Source of the DNA: Algoriphagus lutimaris
Lineage (GTDB): Bacteria; Bacteroidota; Bacteroidia; Cytophagales; Cyclobacteriaceae
Length of the DNA: 64,000 nt
Assembly: GCF_017051705.1 (NCBI RefSeq)
Contig: NZ_JAFIDJ010000001.1
Coordinates: forward strand, 2,013,786 to 2,077,785
Direction of reading: 5' to 3'
The notes below the pieces were generated by a model, which saw only the letters and a program-made list of their open reading frames with translations, did not search any database and was not told the DNA's origin. Position numbers and translations under genes: made by a program. Below are positions 34,345-43,655 of this stretch, piece by piece; within the stretch, counting starts at the first letter, position 1, and each line of letters begins with the position of its first letter.

Positions 34345-35280
34345 TTACTTGCCAACGATATTGTATACAAATGCGCGGTATTTAATCAAGGCTACGAAAA
34401 TTGCTCCTCCAAAAGCATTTCCCAGTAAAGCCAATCCTTGAAACATCAAATAATCAAAAAGCGATATGTCCGGGGATTTCAACATTCCTGAAAACACTTC
34501 AATACTTCCAATAATGCTATGGTGCAAACTGGTGAATGCTAGTACCGAGGTAATCAGAAAGATCATAACAATTCTACTGATTGTATCCTTGACAGAAGCT
34601 AAAAGCCAAGACAGCAATCCCATCAACCAACCTGCTACGATTGCACTAACCAAGATCACCATCGGTTTCACTTCCAAGACATGCAAGGCAATGGTTACCA
34701 CCACCTCTTTATCAAATATTCCTAATCGCGGACCTAGCCAATTAAGTAGCAAAGCAATGATATAGCCTCCTATTAAATTCCCACTGATCACAATCCCCCA
34801 TAGTTTGAGCATGGCCTCAATGGTTTGTTTTTTATTTAAAACAGGCAAGGTCAACAAGGCAGTTTGTTCCGTAAAGAGGATACTTTGCCCCAAAACCACC
34901 AAAATAAACCCCAATGGATAGACCAAAGAAATCAACTTAAAAATAGAACCTTCATCCATTTTGCCCATTGCAAAAAAGAAAACGGTACATATCATCAGGT
35001 AACTAAACCCAATCTCTAGACCAGCGGTAACAGAACTCAAAAACAAACTACTTGGACTTTTTTCATAAGTCTCCAGGGCATCAGAAATCTGGTCTCTTAG
35101 AATCTCCCCATGCGACTTAGGGGCATCTTTCCCAGTTTTTTTGGTAGTCTGGATTTCCTTGTCAATTACTTTCTGCTTCTTTTTCTCTTCTGAAGCCAGT
35201 TTCTTTTCTTCCGAAGCTAGCTTCTTTTGTTCTGCAGCAATTTTTTTTTCTTCCTCGGTCATATTTCTAGGGTTTTTCAC
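34345..35280 (-). CDS. Formate/nitrite transporter family channel (YfdC-like) with charged N-terminal coil
   Basis: The 311-residue protein carries a 50-residue highly charged N terminus with tandem KKLASEE repeats, then the FNT fold with six membrane helices (GLEIGFSYLMICTVFFFAMG, FILVVLGQSILFTEQTALLTLPVL, WGIVISGNLIGGYIIALLL and others). FNT pentamers conduct formate, nitrite or similar small anions. The N-terminal extension is typical of the YfdC subgroup in Bacteroidota. It follows the truncated hemoglobin gene by 29 bp. Confidence 0.9.
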   Translation of the reverse strand: MKNPRNMTEEEKKIAAEQKKLASEEKKLASEEKKKQKVIDKEIQTTKKTGKDAPKSHGEILRDQISDALETYEKSPSSLFLSSVTAGLEIGFSYLMICTVFFFAMGKMDEGSIFKLISLVYPLGFILVVLGQSILFTEQTALLTLPVLNKKQTIEAMLKLWGIVISGNLIGGYIIALLLNWLGPRLGIFDKEVVVTIALHVLEVKPMVILVSAIVAGWLMGLLSWLLASVKDTISRIVMIFLITSVLAFTSLHHSIIGSIEVFSGMLKSPDISLFDYLMFQGLALLGNAFGGAIFVALIKYRAFVYNIVGK

Positions 35281-35309
35281 CTGAGTGATTCTTTTGCAAA
35301 AAGGATAAG

Positions 35310-35708
35310 TTAGATCAATTGTCTACCTTCCCAGATTCTCATGAACAACATATGAGCCATTCTTCGTGCATGCTCTTTCGCATAAGATGCCACTTCCCCT
35401 TCAAAATATCGATCTATAGTAGTAAACCATAATTCCAACCAATTTCCAAAATGTTGCTGCTCTATGCTGTGATCTACTGCGGCATCCACTTCCCGATGGA
35501 CTTTAGTGGGATTAAACTTGCCAGCTCCTGGACCGGTTTGCAGCAAAATCATCTCCCAAAAATCGCTTAAATGAGTCAAATGATGCTCCCAATCCTCCAC
35601 GATCTGATTAAAAACGGGTCCTAAGGCTTCATGAACCCGTACCTGATCATAAAATCTACGAACCAGAAAGTCTACTTCTTTTCTACTGCGAATATCAATC
35701 TTATCCAT
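35310..35708 (-). CDS. Group III truncated hemoglobin
   Basis: The 132-residue protein has the two-over-two globin signature of group III: RRFYDQVRVHEALGPVFN, WEHHLTHLSDFWEMILLQTG and HFGNWLELWF, where the His is the likely proximal heme ligand. Such globins are associated with nitric oxide or nitrite chemistry. Adjacency to an FNT channel that can carry nitrite fits this. Its start is 1 bp from the stop of the upstream phosphodiesterase gene. Confidence 0.92.
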   Translation of the reverse strand: MDKIDIRSRKEVDFLVRRFYDQVRVHEALGPVFNQIVEDWEHHLTHLSDFWEMILLQTGPGAGKFNPTKVHREVDAAVDHSIEQQHFGNWLELWFTTIDRYFEGEVASYAKEHARRMAHMLFMRIWEGRQLI

Positions 35709-35709
35709 T

Positions 35710-36957
35710 CTAATCTTTCAAAATTGGCGCTAACACCTGTAACTCCCCATCTATATCTTCCGGAATCGGTAATCCCAAAATCTGACATATCAAGGGGTAA
35801 ATGTGGATATTTTCAAAGGACTCAATGGTCAGACCTTCCTTAATCTCAGATCCATTGGCATAAAAAATCCCATGCATTTGTTGATAATTAGGACTAAAAC
35901 CATGGCCTCCATAATAATTGGATCCTGCTCTAGCCATATTGGCTTTTACTCGGGCCAAGCCTTCTTGGTTGCTGGCTATATAAAATCCCAATTCAGGTAA
36001 AATCAAAATATCACCAATCCGGTCTCCAAACAGCGATAAATCCTGGTAGTATTCTGATTCTTCCACATCCACTACTTTGAAAGGACCCTCTCGCTTATTT
36101 AGTTTCTTCAACACCTTTTTTTTCTTTTTGGGATTGTCAAGATACAAATGCGCTAAAGCTCCATTATTTACTACTTTAAGGTCCAGCCCCTCTGTAATTT
36201 CATCCAAAGCAAAGAAGTTTTCAAAGGGCACTTCCATCATGCCGTGGTCAGAAACAATAAAAATATTTACCTCTAAGTCCAAACTTTTTACTCCTTCCAT
36301 CAATGTTCCTAGAACTCCGTCTAACTGCTGTAACTTTAAATTCAGTTGTTCATCATTTAAAGGCCCAAAGGAATGACCTACATCATCCATATCCGAAAAA
36401 TACATGGTAATCAGCTGGGGCATTTCTTCTTCTGGAAGCTGCAACCATTCAAATACCTGACTTACCCGAGTTAGGTTATTGATCCTTCCATCGTATTTAA
36501 AATAGTAGCTTGGCCTTACTCCCTGAACATCTGCTTCAGACCCCACAAAGAAAAAACTAGCCGCTTTCATCCCATTTTGTTCGGCCAAGACCCAAAGTGG
36601 CGTTCCACCATACCAAGATCCATCGGTTGAATAGGTAGGATTGTTATGATGGTATTCCTCATCGCGTTTCGGGTCATAAAACCCATTATCCACAATTCCA
36701 TGATGTTCGGGTTTCATTCCTGTAGCAATGGTGTAATGGTTCGGAAATGTTTTGGTAGGAAAGGAAGGAATTAAAGAAGTAGCGGCTGTCCCTCCGGCAA
36801 TAAATCTACTTAGGTTTTCAGGCTGAAATCGCTCCACATAATCATATCGAAATCCATCCAAAGAAATCAGAATCACCACTGGTTTTTTGGATTCCTGTGC
36901 CCAGGAATAGCAATGAAATCCCATCAAGGCAACTAAAATCAAAAAGGTCTTTTTCAT
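35710..36957 (-). CDS. Ectonucleotide pyrophosphatase/phosphodiesterase family protein
   Basis: ATG 36957 is chosen because it gives a signal peptide (KKTFLILVALMGFHCYSWAQ); the frame extends 32 codons upstream without support. The alkaline-phosphatase-superfamily motifs of NPP enzymes follow: LISLDGFRYDY, PTKTFPNHYTIATG with the Thr nucleophile, FSDMDDVGHSFGP, VSDHGMMEV and GGHGFSPN. It hydrolyses phosphodiester or pyrophosphate bonds outside the cytoplasm. It heads an operon with the hemoglobin, FNT and DUF1080 genes. Confidence 0.93.
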   Translation of the reverse strand: MKKTFLILVALMGFHCYSWAQESKKPVVILISLDGFRYDYVERFQPENLSRFIAGGTAATSLIPSFPTKTFPNHYTIATGMKPEHHGIVDNGFYDPKRDEEYHHNNPTYSTDGSWYGGTPLWVLAEQNGMKAASFFFVGSEADVQGVRPSYYFKYDGRINNLTRVSQVFEWLQLPEEEMPQLITMYFSDMDDVGHSFGPLNDEQLNLKLQQLDGVLGTLMEGVKSLDLEVNIFIVSDHGMMEVPFENFFALDEITEGLDLKVVNNGALAHLYLDNPKKKKKVLKKLNKREGPFKVVDVEESEYYQDLSLFGDRIGDILILPELGFYIASNQEGLARVKANMARAGSNYYGGHGFSPNYQQMHGIFYANGSEIKEGLTIESFENIHIYPLICQILGLPIPEDIDGELQVLAPILKD

Positions 36958-37210
36958 AAAAGTAATCTTTGCATGAAAATACTTTGGGATTAAATCGAAA
37001 CCAAGGATTCTTTTCTTATGGCTGCTGCTTTTCCCTCCAAATTGGAATTTCACCTTGGCCTATTCAATAGATTAAGATTAGTCAAAAACTGTGGACTACG
37101 CCCCATATTCGGGAATAATTTTCCATCCTATTTTCTCAAAAACAGCTAAAATCGCCCAAAATCGAACTGGCCTATGATTTGAACTGCTGCAAGCTTCAAA
37201 CAAAAAGATT

Positions 37211-37885
37211 ATGAAAACGACCAACAAAATTCTTTATACTGCAATGATTGCTTCCCTATCCATGGGAGCTGTCAGTTGTAAATCAAGTAATGCTGTCAAG
37301 GGCGGCGCAATAGGCGGCGCCGCAGGCGGTGTGCTTGGTGGTGTAATTGCCGGAAAAGACAATACAGCCACAGGCGTATTGATTGGTTCAGCAATCGGAG
37401 GTTCAGCAGGTGCTATTATTGGAAACCAAATGGATAAAGCGGCTGAAGAACTTCAGAGAGATCTGGAAGGCGCTACCATAGAACGAGTAGGTGAAGGAAT
37501 TAAGATCACCTTTGATTCTGGATTGATGTTCGAAGTGGATAAATCTGATCTCAATGCCAACTCCAGAGAAAACTTGACCGAACTTTCTGAGACCTTGAAA
37601 AAATACGAGGACACTAACATCCTAGTGGAAGGCCACACAGATGCTACAGGTTCTGATGAATATAACCTAAACCTATCAAGGGAAAGGGCTTATTCTGTAG
37701 AAGATTACCTGACAGCCATGGGGGTTGAAAGATCGCGATTGGAAATTGAAGCATACGGAGAATCACAGCCGATTACTACGAATGAAACTGAAGCCGGAAG
37801 ACAACAAAACCGAAGGGTGGAAGTAGCTATTTATGCCAATAAAAAAATGAAACGAATGGCTGAACGAGGTGAGTTGGGACAATAA
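37211..37885 (+). CDS. OmpA-like lipoprotein with glycine zipper
   Basis: The 224-residue protein has a lipobox (MGAVSC), a glycine-zipper segment (GGAIGGAAGGVLGGVIAG and ATGVLIGSAIGG), then a C-terminal OmpA peptidoglycan-binding domain with VEGHTDATGSDEYNLNLSRERA, IEAYGESQP and GRQQNRRVEVAI. It anchors the outer membrane to peptidoglycan. It is a single gene with its own promoter region and a terminator. Confidence 0.95.
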   Translation: MKTTNKILYTAMIASLSMGAVSCKSSNAVKGGAIGGAAGGVLGGVIAGKDNTATGVLIGSAIGGSAGAIIGNQMDKAAEELQRDLEGATIERVGEGIKITFDSGLMFEVDKSDLNANSRENLTELSETLKKYEDTNILVEGHTDATGSDEYNLNLSRERAYSVEDYLTAMGVERSRLEIEAYGESQPITTNETEAGRQQNRRVEVAIYANKKMKRMAERGELGQ

Positions 37886-37909
37886 GTCCTACCCCCTATT
37901 TATGGACCC

Positions 37910-37942
37910 GAAAGGCGACCCAATGGGCTGCCTTTCTTTTTA
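37910..37942. terminator. Terminator between the OmpA-like and TPR genes
   Basis: GAAAGGC (37910-37916) pairs with GCCTTTC (37930-37936), and CCC (37919-37921) with GGG (37925-37927) inside; a T run follows. The stem is usable on both strands between convergent genes. Confidence 0.8.
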
Positions 37943-40318
37943 TTGATTACTATTATTGGCTAATTGCTCTTGATAGTACGTCATCCGCTCCTCATTCCCA
38001 ACCGCTTTATTGAGTAGATACAAATTGGAGAGCACAGATCTGCTAGACCCATATTGAAGGGATTTTTCAAATGCTTCAATGGCCTCTCGTTCTTTTTTCT
38101 GTACAATTAAGGCAGTTCCAAGGTTTGTATAGGCTGAGAACTGATCTTCATGACCTGCCTCCACTGCAGCCCTAAAATACTTTTCTGCATTCACATAATT
38201 CCTGTCCTTTAAAAAGGAGATAGTACCTAAATTGGTCAATACCACAGAATTGCCTGGGTCTACCTCAAAAGCTTTCAAAAACCTGGCTTTCGAAGCAAGC
38301 GTATCCTTAGACTCTAGCAAGGCTTTTCCGTAAGCGGCATAATACGAAGGAAACTTTTCTGCCCCTCCAAAGTTCTCAAACGCTGCCTCTATTTCTGAAT
38401 AATTTCGAACTGCTTCCGCATAATTTTTATTTTCAAAGGCAGTATTTCCCGCTTTCATCGCCAATAAAAAGGCGGTCTCTTCCACAGAAAAACCATCTTC
38501 TCCTGCGCCATAGGCTTTAGCCTTTTCCAAATCCCCCAATTCGGTATACAAATAAGCCAGGTTTCTATTGATTTCTGGATCCTCTTGAACCTCCAGCGCC
38601 TTTTCAAAAACTGCCACCGCATTCGCTTTTTCATTCAGCCGGATATAAGTCAAGCCCAAGTTTTTATAAGTCGCATACATATCAGGATTTTTCGTCTGAA
38701 GGCTTTCCAGATACAATCTCCTTGCCTTTTCATAGTCCCCTCGCTCAAAGGAAATTGCCGCCAATTTGAATTTGGCGAAATGAGAATCCGGTTGTTTATC
38801 TATGCTTTGCTCCAGCACCACCAAAGCTCTGGAGGTATCTCCTACTCCAAGTAAAGACTCCGCTAAAGCAGCCAAATATTGAGAAACGGAGGCATCTTCT
38901 CCCAAAATCTCATAAGCCTGATCAAAATGCATAACCGATTCAGCATAGTAATCCCTGGCAGAATCCGGAGAAGTTGTTTTTAATTTGTCTGCTTCCAAAC
39001 GTAATTCCTCTGCATACATGACGTGCGTTCTCCAACTTTTTGGAGCAGTTTCGATTCCTGAATAGGAAAGAGAAAGGCCGTCTTTCCATACTTTGGCACG
39101 ATCGATAGTCTTCCAGGAGAAAGCAAGTAAGAAAGGCATTAAAATCAACGAGGAAATAAGAGGAGCCTTTTGAATTTGATAATGCTGCATGAGCATATAA
39201 AGTCCATATACCACCAAAAAACAGAATGCCAGAGAAGGGATGAACAAAAACCGTTCTCCGAGATTCGATCCAATGGTCAAAGAATCTGTTAAGTTGGCGA
39301 AAATCGAAAAAGTAGCCAGGTAAAAGAGAATCCCAAAACTGATCAATGACCGGGACTTCAGGCCTTTGACTGCCACAAAAATCAACCCGGCGAAGAATAG
39401 TAAACTGATCCAAACAAGAGGATCAGTAAAGGTTTGAACATCAATCTGGCTGAAGGAATAATCCCAGGAAAGCGGATGAGGAACTACCAGCAATTTTACA
39501 TACTTGAGGTATATAAATAAGTTGGTGGCCAATCTTTCTCCGCCTGATACGCCATATAATACTGAATTGATTTTGGAATCATACACAGTGGCCGCTTCTT
39601 CCAAAACTATCATCCGGCAAACCAAATAAAGGATAACTGGAATCAAATATGGAATTACAGATTTGATACTTGCTCTAAAGGAGCGTTTCTGAAAGAAGTA
39701 AGCGATTAAGAAAACCAAAGCCATCAGGGTAATGGTTTCCTCTTTTGAAATCAGGGAAAGCAAAAATAAGCCTCCCACCAAAAATTGCTTAGGAAGGGTA
39801 AGCCTCCCTTCATTTTTGACCCAGTAAAGAATTGCCGAAAAGGCGAATAAGGAAGCTAATAAAGTATCCCTGCTTTTGACCGATGCCACTACTTCCGTAT
39901 GAATGGGGTGAACTGCATACAGAAGTAATATCAGCAAAGGAACAAAGATCGGAAGGGCCTTCTTTTGGGTTAGGATCACCAATAGATTTCCCAAAATGAC
40001 CAATAGCGAGAAATATAAAATCACATTGAAAATGTGGCCATTTGACGCATTGAACTCCCCAAAAATCTGATACTCTATCGCAAATGTCAGTAAAGTAAAG
40101 GGTCTGTAGATACTAGTATTTACGGGATTAATCGAGATAAAATTCATAGAACCGTATTGAAACAGTTCCGTCCATTCGGCTAATCCTTTTTGGGTGACCC
40201 GATTGAAATGGGCATAAATCCCGTCGTCTCCGGAATACCCATAATTAAAGGTATGAATGTATAATGCTGCTCCAAAAAGGGAAATGAAAAGTATCCAAAA
40301 AATGGGTTTTTGCTTCAT
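37940..40318 (-). CDS. Membrane GT-C-like protein with TPR domain
   Basis: The 792-residue protein has about 11 membrane helices in its first 420 residues. Its first loop carries YGYSGDDGIYAHFNRVTQKG and INPVNTSIYRPFTLLTF, resembling GT-C glycosyltransferases (TMTC/DUF1736 type with an acidic pair). The C-terminal half holds at least eight tetratricopeptide repeats (about 440-780), presumably periplasmic. The architecture matches TMTC-like O-glycosyltransferases. Donor and acceptor are unknown. Confidence 0.85.
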   Translation of the reverse strand: MKQKPIFWILFISLFGAALYIHTFNYGYSGDDGIYAHFNRVTQKGLAEWTELFQYGSMNFISINPVNTSIYRPFTLLTFAIEYQIFGEFNASNGHIFNVILYFSLLVILGNLLVILTQKKALPIFVPLLILLLYAVHPIHTEVVASVKSRDTLLASLFAFSAILYWVKNEGRLTLPKQFLVGGLFLLSLISKEETITLMALVFLIAYFFQKRSFRASIKSVIPYLIPVILYLVCRMIVLEEAATVYDSKINSVLYGVSGGERLATNLFIYLKYVKLLVVPHPLSWDYSFSQIDVQTFTDPLVWISLLFFAGLIFVAVKGLKSRSLISFGILFYLATFSIFANLTDSLTIGSNLGERFLFIPSLAFCFLVVYGLYMLMQHYQIQKAPLISSLILMPFLLAFSWKTIDRAKVWKDGLSLSYSGIETAPKSWRTHVMYAEELRLEADKLKTTSPDSARDYYAESVMHFDQAYEILGEDASVSQYLAALAESLLGVGDTSRALVVLEQSIDKQPDSHFAKFKLAAISFERGDYEKARRLYLESLQTKNPDMYATYKNLGLTYIRLNEKANAVAVFEKALEVQEDPEINRNLAYLYTELGDLEKAKAYGAGEDGFSVEETAFLLAMKAGNTAFENKNYAEAVRNYSEIEAAFENFGGAEKFPSYYAAYGKALLESKDTLASKARFLKAFEVDPGNSVVLTNLGTISFLKDRNYVNAEKYFRAAVEAGHEDQFSAYTNLGTALIVQKKEREAIEAFEKSLQYGSSRSVLSNLYLLNKAVGNEERMTYYQEQLANNSNQ

Positions 40319-40402
40319 CCTTACTAGATTCTTTAATTCGAAAAATAAGGATAAAATTCAATTTTGAGAATTTACCTTCTGACTAATACCTACCTGTTGA
40401 AT

Positions 40403-40921
40403 TTAGACTTCTTTTTTCATTAGCCAGTCCGTTTGAACCTCATCTCCAAATGGAAAAGGATGAGCCCCGAATTTTTTAAAACCCTGCTTTTCGTAGAACT
40501 GAATGGCATTTTTATTATGCTCCCAAACTCCTAGCCACACATATTTCAGGGAATTTTCCCGGGCAAAATCAAAGGCGTAGTCCAGTAACTGCTTCCCAAT
40601 ACCTTGACCTTTGTAGTCTTCCAACACATACAGTCTAGCAATCTCTAAACTCTCTTCATCATGGATATCTGTTTGGGAAGGCACCTGATTGACCTTAGTA
40701 TAACCTATAATTCTCCCTTCTAACTTCGCTACAAAGAACTTGGAACAAGGGTTTATAAATTCCTTTCCAAATTGGACTGGAGTAAATGCTTCATCCAAAT
40801 AGGCATATACATTTTCAATTTTATTGCCGGCAGTAAATGCTTCTAAAAATGACTTCCTGGCCATAAGTACCAACTCCTCTAATTCATGGGCAGTTACTTC
40901 CTGAATATCCACGGATTTCAT
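40403..40921 (-). CDS. GNAT family N-acetyltransferase
   Basis: The 172-residue protein shows the GNAT fold with the acetyl-CoA loop LYVLEDYKGQGIGKQLLDYAFDFA and WLGVWEHNKNAIQFYEKQGFKKFG. It starts 4 bp after the stop of the thioredoxin-like gene, so they share a transcript. The substrate is unknown. Confidence 0.92.
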   Translation of the reverse strand: MKSVDIQEVTAHELEELVLMARKSFLEAFTAGNKIENVYAYLDEAFTPVQFGKEFINPCSKFFVAKLEGRIIGYTKVNQVPSQTDIHDEESLEIARLYVLEDYKGQGIGKQLLDYAFDFARENSLKYVWLGVWEHNKNAIQFYEKQGFKKFGAHPFPFGDEVQTDWLMKKEV

Positions 40922-40925
40922 GATT

Positions 40926-41534
40926 TTAGTTTTTGTTCAATATTTTCAATGCCTGATCAATCTGATTATTGGGAAACTCTCCCAAAATCGATCGGTATTC
41001 CCCGCTTGGATGAATCACTACAAAGCTTCGGCAGGGATAAGGAAATTTAAAAAACTCTTGCTCAAAAACACCATCTGGATCAGGCATCCAGGAAATAATT
41101 CCTTGGTATTTCTCCAAGCCATGGGAGTTTTTGAAAATATAGTCCGGTTCAGAAGCATTTCTCTTCGAAGCCACCTTCATTAAATAATCATGGGTTTTCT
41201 GAAAATACTTACGGTCATTGGCATTATCTCCAGTAGAATTGCATTCATCTTTCCCCGGATAAAAAATTACGATCAATGATTTCCCCTCTTTCAACTCCTC
41301 TGATTTTCCCAGCTTTTCATAAAATGGCCCCGGTTCCACTTTACCGAACGGCATTCTATAAATAAGCATCATCACTTCCGGATCCTCACTGGGCACACCA
41401 AAATAAGGTCCATTCAAAATCTTGTTTTGGAATTCATCTTTGGATACCGACCTACCTAATTCATCTCGATACCTGGTTTGAGCCTGGGAAGTCCAGCTAG
41501 CCAACATAATGATCAGGAAAAGAAAATACTTCAT
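40926..41534 (-). CDS. Secreted thioredoxin-like protein
   Basis: ATG 41534 gives a clean signal peptide (MKYFLFLIIMLASWTSQAQ); the longer frame from 41552 would overlap the upstream gene. The remaining region has thioredoxin-like secondary structure (LIVIFYPGKDECNSTG, SFVVIHPSGEYRSILGEFP) with single cysteines and no CxxC. Function is not recognised. Its start is one base after the stop of the XRE-cupin gene. Confidence 0.75.
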   Translation of the reverse strand: MKYFLFLIIMLASWTSQAQTRYRDELGRSVSKDEFQNKILNGPYFGVPSEDPEVMMLIYRMPFGKVEPGPFYEKLGKSEELKEGKSLIVIFYPGKDECNSTGDNANDRKYFQKTHDYLMKVASKRNASEPDYIFKNSHGLEKYQGIISWMPDPDGVFEQEFFKFPYPCRSFVVIHPSGEYRSILGEFPNNQIDQALKILNKN

Positions 41535-41535
41535 C

Positions 41536-42114
41536 CTAGCGTTTCTGTTCAAAGAAATAAACTACCAACATCTGGACAGGGACATCTCCTTCATTGACGG
41601 GATTATGCTCCAGTCGGCCATCAAATAATAAGGAATCTCCGGCATTTAAAATAATTTCCTGATCACGGAATACATATTTGACTGAGCCTGAAATGATGAA
41701 TTTGTATTCAAAAGCCTCGGTTTGTACAAAATCTCTGGTGCTTCCCGGCTGAATTTCCAACAAGACAATGTCGATGGTACTTTGTCCCATTTTCTTGGTG
41801 AATATTCGAAAATATTCATAGCCACTGGAGGGCTCCTTTTCAAAACGCTCGTAGTCAGATTTACGCTGAACGATAATTTTTGTCTCTTGGCTATACCGAC
41901 TTAACTCAGCAAAAAATGAATCCAAATCCACTTCCAAAGCTTGGATAATCTGGATCAATACTAAGAGGGAAGGGATAGTTCTACTATTCTCAATTTGTGA
42001 GATCAAGCCTTTAGTTACTCCTGCTCGATCGGCAATATCCTGTAGGGTGAGTTTTTTTTCCTTTCTTATGCTTTTGATCTTGTTACTGATCTGCACGATT
42101 ACTTCATGCTCCAT
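41536..42114 (-). CDS. XRE-cupin transcriptional regulator
   Basis: The 192-residue protein has an N-terminal XRE helix-turn-helix (about 8-65, LTLQDIADRAGVTKGLISQIENSRTIPS) and a C-terminal cupin (about 110-190, FIISGSVKYVFRDQEIILNAGDSLLFDGRLEHNP). Such regulators sense small ligands bound by the cupin. It follows the FAD oxidoreductase gene by 84 bp. Tandem palindromes at 43534-43563 in the control region of that gene are a candidate target. Confidence 0.92.
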   Translation of the reverse strand: MEHEVIVQISNKIKSIRKEKKLTLQDIADRAGVTKGLISQIENSRTIPSLLVLIQIIQALEVDLDSFFAELSRYSQETKIIVQRKSDYERFEKEPSSGYEYFRIFTKKMGQSTIDIVLLEIQPGSTRDFVQTEAFEYKFIISGSVKYVFRDQEIILNAGDSLLFDGRLEHNPVNEGDVPVQMLVVYFFEQKR

Positions 42115-42198
42115 AAATTTTGGGTCTAAACAGCTGGAAAACTACTGATTAATTGCGTTCCAGAAAAAAATTACTACTTAAAAGAGTTTTGAAAGCTC

Positions 42199-43326
42199 TT
42201 AGAGTTGATCAACGACTTCTTCTCCCAAGCCAAATGACAAGGTCATACCTGCCCCACCTACTCCATTGACAATGGTTACATATTGATCTATATCCCTTAC
42301 AAAGTCAATGGTTCCATCTGTCATTTTAGGGTAAATGCCATGCCAGGCAGAACCGATTCTCCAATCCTTAAACTGGGCAAAGGTTTTAAGGAAATTGATG
42401 ATGAGCTCGTTGATATGGCTTTGGTCAAATGGGCTCAAATTCAGGCCGTATTCATGGCTATCCCCGATGGTCAATTCTCCCAATCCATTTTGAGAAACCA
42501 TTACATGGATCCCCAATTCCAATAATTCAGGGAATTGTTGCTGGTAGACCTCACGAAGCTTTGACAAAGAGTCCGCTACTTCAAAACCTTTGTAATGGAT
42601 AAAACTCAAACCCGCACACAAAGGTGGGCCTATCCTCCAATTCTCCGGCTGCTGCACCAAGCGCATCATTTGCAATTTGCATTTGGTAATGGGAATCCCA
42701 GCAAATACTTCTGGATACAAGGTTTCAAAATCCGCTCCGGAACACACAAACACCTTGTCAGCTGACCATGAAGCTTGTCCACTGTACACCGTATTCCCTT
42801 CAATTCTGGAAATGACTTTATTCCAAATAAACTCCACTTCAGGCAGGGAGTTCAGGTATTTTGCAGTTTTAAACACCGCTTCCCTCGGGTCTACAATCAT
42901 CTCTTCATCTGACCACAAAGCTCCTTTCAACCCTTCCAATTTAGTGGCTGGGCTTATTTCTTGGGTTTGCTCGGGAGTCAGTGCCTCCGCGGACTTCACT
43001 CCTTTCATGGCAGCTACATATTCCTCCACCACCTGCATTTCCAAATCTGTATAAGCCAAGTGAAGAGATCCTGTTTTCTCCGCAAAAAACTCCGCCTTTT
43101 GGCTCATTTCGATCCAGATTTCACGGGCTCTTTTTGCTCGTTGATAGGCTGGCCCTTGAGCCTGCCCGATGGGCCATATCATTCCAAAATTCCGAACAGA
43201 GGCTCCCTGGGCCTGTGGATGCCGCTCTATGACCGTAACTTTCCACCCTTTTGCTTGTAAAGCGCGGGTGACTGATAAGCCTACGATTCCGGCTCCAATA
43301 ACGATTGCTGATGAAGTTGAACTCAT
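42199..43326 (-). CDS. FAD-dependent oxidoreductase (TIGR03364-like, phosphonate-associated)
   Basis: The 375-residue protein begins with a Rossmann FAD motif (AIVIGAGIVGLSVTRALQAKGWKVTVIERH) and has the DAO fold ending in TIVNGVGGAGMTLSFGLGEEV. Its length and motifs fit the TIGR03364 oxidoreductases, often encoded beside phosphonate-degradation HD oxygenases. One is encoded divergently here. A likely role is oxidising an aminophosphonate or its N-methyl derivative, inferred from context and family. Confidence 0.88.
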   Translation of the reverse strand: MSSTSSAIVIGAGIVGLSVTRALQAKGWKVTVIERHPQAQGASVRNFGMIWPIGQAQGPAYQRAKRAREIWIEMSQKAEFFAEKTGSLHLAYTDLEMQVVEEYVAAMKGVKSAEALTPEQTQEISPATKLEGLKGALWSDEEMIVDPREAVFKTAKYLNSLPEVEFIWNKVISRIEGNTVYSGQASWSADKVFVCSGADFETLYPEVFAGIPITKCKLQMMRLVQQPENWRIGPPLCAGLSFIHYKGFEVADSLSKLREVYQQQFPELLELGIHVMVSQNGLGELTIGDSHEYGLNLSPFDQSHINELIINFLKTFAQFKDWRIGSAWHGIYPKMTDGTIDFVRDIDQYVTIVNGVGGAGMTLSFGLGEEVVDQL

Positions 43327-43655
43327 ATCCCTTAATTTATTAAAAATTCAGTGTTGATTCGATTATCATTTTTCTACTGCTAAAAAAAGGGAGCTTCGTG
43401 CAAGACACTTACCCCCTTGTTTTCAAAACCAACTCAATTATTGTTTAGCAAAATTAAACTTTTGTACAGTATCAAAACTATTTATAAGGTTAATTATTTA
43501 TTAACTTAAGGGATGAAAATCAAATCTTCTAGGGATTATTCAATCTATATGGATTATATAATCTAAAATTAATAGAGATTTGATTTAAACTTAACCTTTC
43601 AGATTTTGCAGGTAATCCTTCAACAGGTTATTTAGTATTTATAAACTAGAAAGAC
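43327..43655. promoter_or_regulatory. Divergent control region between the FAD oxidoreductase and HD oxygenase genes
   Basis: The 329-bp gap is AT-rich and contains two palindromes 18 bp apart: GATTATTCAATC (43534-43545) and the perfect GATTATATAATC (43552-43563). Between them AATC-tatatg-GATT (43542-43555) forms a third overlapping dyad. This looks like a tandem operator for the nearby XRE-cupin regulator. No coding sequence was found. Confidence 0.6.
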
